DNA of 15,206 bases from Acidimicrobiaceae bacterium (GTDB lineage Bacteria > Actinomycetota > Acidimicrobiia > Acidimicrobiales > Palsa-688), in NCBI GenBank assembly GCA_003156795.1, contig PMHU01000270.1, positions 1,839 to 17,044 of the forward strand, read 5' to 3'. This document shows positions 13,804-15,206 of the stretch, one piece after another. The notes beneath the pieces were generated by a model that was given only the letters and a program-made list of their open reading frames with translations, was not told the DNA's origin and made no database searches. Numbering within the stretch: the stretch's first letter is position 1; each line of letters starts with the position of its first letter. Position numbers and translations under genes: made by a program.

Positions 13804-15206
13804 ATGTGGGAGGACTACGGCAACCCGGGGTGCTGGGACGAGATGCTGGTCGCGGGCCGACCTCGCGATGGGTGCGGAGGGGTCATGCGCTACCTCCGTT
13901 TGCTCGGTCAAGAACTGCTCGAGCGCCAGAAGGCCGCGGAGCTGGCCATCCGAACCATGGGCGTCACCTTCACCGTCTACGCGGACGCTGGCGACATCGA
14001 CCGGGCCTGGCCCTTCGACGTGATCCCGCGCGTGATCTCGGCACAGGAGTGGGCGGTCATCACCACCGGACTCGTCCAACGCCTGACAGCCATCAACCTT
14101 TTCATCGACGACCTGTATGGGGCAGCGAAAATACTTCAGGACGGGGTGGTCCCGGCTGAGCTCATCTACGCCTCGGCTAACTTCCGCGAGCAGTGCGTGG
14201 GAGCGCAACCGCACCTCGGCTTGTGGGCCCACATATGCGGCAGCGATCTCGTCCGCGACGCCGACGGCACCATGTACGTGCTGGAGGACAATCTCCGAGT
14301 CCCCTCGGGTGTCTCTTACATGCTCGAGAACCGTCAGGTCACCAAGCGGGTGTTCGCCGATCTTTTCCGCGACCTTGATATCCGCCCCGTCGATGGCTAC
14401 CCAACGAAACTCCGGGAACTGCTCGGATCCCTGTCGCCGCGACGTGGGGACCCACCGATGATCGTGGTCCTGACTCCGGGAATGTTCAACTCTGCCTACT
14501 TCGAGCACGCCTACCTCGCACAACAGATGGGCGCCTATCTCGTCGAGGGCCACGACCTGCTCGTCGACTCCGATGACTGCTTGTACATGAGCACGATCGC
14601 CGGACGGGTAAGGGTGGACGTCGTCTACAGAAGGGTCGACGACCTCTTTCTCGATCCTGAAGTGTTCCGGCCCGACTCCATGCTGGGGGTTCCCGGTCTG
14701 ATGCGGGCGTGGCGAGCTGGCAACGTCGCCATCGTCAACGCGCCGGGCGCCGGGGTTGCCGACGACAAGGCCATCTACGCCTACGTGCCGCAGATCATCA
14801 ACTACTACCTCGGAGAAGATGCGATCATCCCCAATGTGCCCACTTACATCTGCGCGGACGACTCCCAGCGCAGTCACGTGTTGGCCAACTTGGACGATTT
14901 GGTCGTCAAGCCGGCCAACGAGTCGGGGGGGTACGGCATTTTCGTCGGCAGCGAAGCCACCGCGCTCGAGAAGGACGAGATGCGCCGCCGCGTCCTCGCC
15001 GACCCACGGACGTACATCGGTCAGCCCATCTTGAGCCTGTCGACCGCTCCCACGTTGTGCGGACGTGAGGTCGTGGCGCGCCACCTCGACCTGCGCTCGT
15101 TCGTCCTGTCAGGCGAGAAGCCGTACGTCACGGAGGGCGGCTTGACCCGTGTGGCCCTTCGGGAAGGGTCTCTGGTAGTCAACAGTTCCCAAGGTGGCGG
15201 CAGTAA
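13804..15206 (+). CDS. Circularly permuted ATP-grasp ligase (COG2308-like), C-terminus cut by window end
   Basis: The frame is open for 467 codons to the window edge. Hallmarks of the circularly permuted ATP-grasp family are clear: 'WDEM' near 11-14, 'LEDNLRVPSGVSYMLENR' at 160-177 (metal and ATP site), 'VNAPGAGVADDKA' at 311-323, 'VVKPANESGGYGI' at 367-379, 'DLRSFVLSG' near 429-437 and 'LTRVAL' followed by 'SLVVNSSQGGGSK' at the edge. ATP-grasp enzymes activate a carboxylate as acyl-phosphate and join it to an amine, so an amide- or peptide-bond ligase is expected; substrates are unknown. GGAGG at 13793-13797, 6 nt before the ATG, fixes the start. An in-frame ATG at 13705 exists but lacks such support. 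The normal family length is about 470-500, so only the last residues are missing. A long antisense frame over it is a shadow. Confidence 0.92.
   Translation, partial: MWEDYGNPGCWDEMLVAGRPRDGCGGVMRYLRLLGQELLERQKAAELAIRTMGVTFTVYADAGDIDRAWPFDVIPRVISAQEWAVITTGLVQRLTAINLFIDDLYGAAKILQDGVVPAELIYASANFREQCVGAQPHLGLWAHICGSDLVRDADGTMYVLEDNLRVPSGVSYMLENRQVTKRVFADLFRDLDIRPVDGYPTKLRELLGSLSPRRGDPPMIVVLTPGMFNSAYFEHAYLAQQMGAYLVEGHDLLVDSDDCLYMSTIAGRVRVDVVYRRVDDLFLDPEVFRPDSMLGVPGLMRAWRAGNVAIVNAPGAGVADDKAIYAYVPQIINYYLGEDAIIPNVPTYICADDSQRSHVLANLDDLVVKPANESGGYGIFVGSEATALEKDEMRRRVLADPRTYIGQPILSLSTAPTLCGREVVARHLDLRSFVLSGEKPYVTEGGLTRVALREGSLVVNSSQGGGS

Noticed and set aside
13744..15084. 446-codon open frame on the minus strand across the ATP-grasp gene
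   Set aside because: It is antisense to a clearly recognisable ATP-grasp protein, and its translation is rich in Val/Asp/Gly/Arg, as expected from the mirror of GC-rich third positions. No domain is recognisable.

Overview
The window is GC-rich bacterial DNA with short intergenic gaps, many 1-17 nt gene overlaps and GTG/TTG starts. The gene content points to an actinobacterium: a ureABCFGD urease cluster without ureE, a WS/DGAT wax-ester/triacylglycerol synthase, a bacterial class I-type P450, a DUF2510-like protein and an SRPBCC protein. Something like an Acidimicrobiia or a mycobacterium-related lineage fits, but this is inference from gene content only. No tRNA, rRNA, insertion sequence, CRISPR array or phage gene was seen.

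Left part (1-3977), lipid/steroid-type metabolism. A partial SRPBCC gene leaves the window at the left edge. A tetR gene and a cytochrome P450 gene form a tight two-gene operon on the minus strand. Divergent from them is a WS/DGAT acyltransferase, directly preceded by the decayed 3' end of a plsC-like lysophosphatidate acyltransferase. Two inverted-repeat sites (227-255 and 2165-2199) look like operators.

Middle part (3978-7969), a mixed block. It holds a small multi-pass membrane protein of distinctly lower GC with a probable leaderless promoter, a DUF2510-like small protein, a lone STAS-domain anti-sigma-factor antagonist on the minus strand, and a tetR gene overlapping by 4 nt a dihydrodipicolinate reductase-like (2,4-diaminopentanoate dehydrogenase-like) oxidoreductase. 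Several palindromes sit in the gaps between these genes.

Urease cluster (7970-12582, minus strand). ureA, ureB, ureC, ureF, ureG and ureD all overlap their neighbours, so one translationally coupled transcript is likely. UreC has every nickel ligand and the carbamylated lysine, so the enzyme should be active. ureE and nickel or urea transport genes are absent from the window.

Right edge (12765-15206, plus strand), divergent from urease. A transglutaminase-like papain-fold enzyme with an intact Cys-His-Asp triad is followed by a circularly permuted ATP-grasp ligase cut off by the window end. This pair belongs to a widespread but biochemically poorly understood predicted amide-ligase/peptide system, usually completed by an alpha-E protein that would lie just beyond the window. 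It is the least understood system here, though its families are already described.
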